Below are positions 62,676-64,000 of a stretch of DNA of 64,000 nt, in pieces (position 1 is the first letter of the stretch; the number at the start of each line of letters is the position of its first letter). The position numbers and the translations under genes were made by a program. The notes under the pieces are model-generated. The model was not told where the DNA came from, ran no database searches, and worked only from the letters and a program-made list of their open reading frames with translations. The stretch lies in the NCBI GenBank assembly GCA_944384725.1, contig CALWUJ010000007.1, forward strand, positions 1 through 64,000, read 5' to 3'. The stretch comes from an uncultured Agathobaculum sp. (GTDB lineage Bacteria; Bacillota; Clostridia; Oscillospirales; Butyricicoccaceae).

Positions 62676-64000
62676 ATGAAACACGGCTCCATCCGGTTCA
62701 AATTCTTTGCCGCGATCAGCGCAGTTGCACTGGTCTTTATCGGCATGTTGCTGCTGCTCAACCTGTTTTTCTATGAAGATTACTATATGATGACGCGGCG
62801 CAATGAATTGCGCGACGCGTATCAGAGCATCCGCAACAGCTATAATGGCAATGTGGATGACATTGCCACCGTGCTGGACAACTATGAAAGCCGCAGCGCG
62901 ATCCGTCTTTCCATCGTTGCGGCAGACGGAACCGTGCGATATTCCTCTTTTTTCTCCCCGGGCAACGAAGAACCGAGCAGCGGAGACTCCACTTTACCGG
63001 GTACGTTCCAACTGCCGGATTTCGATTTATTCGACCAGCAGCGGCGCGGATATGCCATCCTTCAATCCATCGCCCAAAGCGTCAGCCCGGATACGCTCGC
63101 CAAGCGCAACTATCAGTTTTTGAACGTTTCTCTATGGGACGGCGATCAATATCTATGTCTGGCAGGTGTATTGGATAGCAAGGCCGAAAACTGCCTATTT
63201 GCCTATATGCCATATGCCTATATTGAACAGAACTCCTCGCTCAATCTGGTGTTCCTGTTGATTGCAGGCGGCTGTGCGCTGCTGATCTGTCTGGTGTGCG
63301 GTTACTGTATCTCGCGCCAGTTTACACGGCCGCTGATTGATATGGCGGGAGTGGCCGACCGCATGAGCGAACTTGATTTCTCAACCAAGTGCCAGTCCGG
63401 CGGCAGCGACGAAATCGGCCATCTCGGACAGTCACTCAACCGTTTGTCCGCCTATCTGGAGCAAACCATCGGAGAACTCAAGCAATCCAACGATCAATTG
63501 GCGCAGGAAATCGAAAAGAAAGAACGCATCGACAACATGCGGCGCGAATTTATCGTCAATGTCTCGCACGAACTGAAAACCCCGATCGCGCTGATACAGG
63601 GCTATGCGGAAGGGCTGACCGCAGGTGTCGCGGACGATCCGGAGGATCGAAAATTTTACTGCGATACCATTGCGGACGAGGCTGACCGTATGAACAAGCT
63701 GGTCATGCAGCTGTTGAGCTTGTCCAAGCTGGAACTGGGTGCAGAGCAAACCTTCTATGACGACATTGATCTGCATGCGCTCTGCGCAGAAGCTGTGCAG
63801 AAAACTTCGGTGCTTTGTGAAAGCCGCAATTTGACCGTGCAGTTCGACAACACCTGTGTCACTGTCCGCACAGACGGCGACTTGCTGGAGCAGGTATTAA
63901 TGAATTATCTTTCCAACGCGATCCGCTACACCGTGGACGGTGGGCATATCGAAATCTCCGCAACACACACCGATAGCGGTATCCGGCTGACTGTATTCAA
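62676..64000 (+). CDS. sensor histidine kinase, cut by the window edge
   Basis: The frame is open from ATG at 62676 to the right edge (about 441 residues visible). Two membrane helices (FFAAISAVALVFIGMLLLLN and LVFLLIAGGCALLICLVCGY) flank an extracytoplasmic sensor domain of about 165 residues. HAMP follows, then a HisKA domain with NVSHELKTPIALIQGYAEGL (His about 297) and the N-box LMNYLSNAIRY. The ATP lid lies outside the window. GAGGGATAAC precedes the start. It is the partner of the OmpR-family regulator. Confidence 0.92.
   Translation, partial: MKHGSIRFKFFAAISAVALVFIGMLLLLNLFFYEDYYMMTRRNELRDAYQSIRNSYNGNVDDIATVLDNYESRSAIRLSIVAADGTVRYSSFFSPGNEEPSSGDSTLPGTFQLPDFDLFDQQRRGYAILQSIAQSVSPDTLAKRNYQFLNVSLWDGDQYLCLAGVLDSKAENCLFAYMPYAYIEQNSSLNLVFLLIAGGCALLICLVCGYCISRQFTRPLIDMAGVADRMSELDFSTKCQSGGSDEIGHLGQSLNRLSAYLEQTIGELKQSNDQLAQEIEKKERIDNMRREFIVNVSHELKTPIALIQGYAEGLTAGVADDPEDRKFYCDTIADEADRMNKLVMQLLSLSKLELGAEQTFYDDIDLHALCAEAVQKTSVLCESRNLTVQFDNTCVTVRTDGDLLEQVLMNYLSNAIRYTVDGGHIEISATHTDSGIRLTVF

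Overview
The window looks like chromosomal DNA of a low-to-mid GC, anaerobic, Gram-positive Clostridia member, probably a gut bacterium of the Oscillospirales type. This is inferred from three-repeat SLH surface proteins, a T-box leader, many phosphotransferase (PTS) systems and AGGAGG-type ribosome sites. The first 3.8 kb is different: AT-rich, full of broken genes, and ending at the 3' half of a tRNA-Arg(ACG) gene. It reads as the decayed end of an integrated element. It holds an intact three-gene operon (Bergerat-fold ATPase, STAS-like protein, small membrane protein) and a wrecked IS5-family transposase.

From 4.1 to 14.5 kb lies a regulon for unsaturated uronate disaccharides from glycosaminoglycans. 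It has a LacI-type repressor, a fumarylacetoacetate-hydrolase-family enzyme, a heparinase II/III-like lyase, PTS IIB, IIC and IID, a GH88 unsaturated glucuronyl hydrolase, an aldolase-like/VOC fusion, a DhuD/KduD-type dehydrogenase and a DhuI-type isomerase. Five matches to one 14-bp palindrome (GTAAAYCGRTTTAC) sit on three promoters and tie the regulon together. The aldolase-like protein has lost its Schiff-base lysine, and no KDG kinase is present here, so the lower pathway may differ from the textbook one.

From 14.8 to 19.2 kb is a beta-glucoside PTS plus GH1 phospho-glucosidase behind a frameshifted RpiR-family regulator. From 19.3 to 29.8 kb two sugar-binding proteins without permeases flank and overlap a NarL-type two-component system. 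A complete mannose-class PTS (IIA, IIB, IIC, IID), two HAD phosphatases, a small HTH protein and a PHP phosphoesterase follow. From 30 to 45 kb are surface functions: a lipoprotein nuclease, a CNNM/CorC transporter, an SLH protein with a carbohydrate-active-like tail, a tail-fibre-like protein, the likely S-layer protein, and O-antigen-ligase, glycosyltransferase and glycosyl-phosphotransferase genes.

From 45 to 64 kb are housekeeping and accessory genes: DUF1622 protein, TrpB2 under a tryptophan T-box, an LRR/VWA/AAA-ATPase trio, altronate dehydratase and tagaturonate reductase (uxaA, uxaB) next to a 60-codon scar of a TRAP permease and a GntR regulator, agmatine deiminase and N-carbamoylputrescine amidase, a DUF4282-like protein, YitT, a DtxR/MntR regulator, tRNA and rRNA methyltransferases, and an OmpR/histidine-kinase pair cut by the right edge. 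No CRISPR array, rRNA or complete tRNA was seen.
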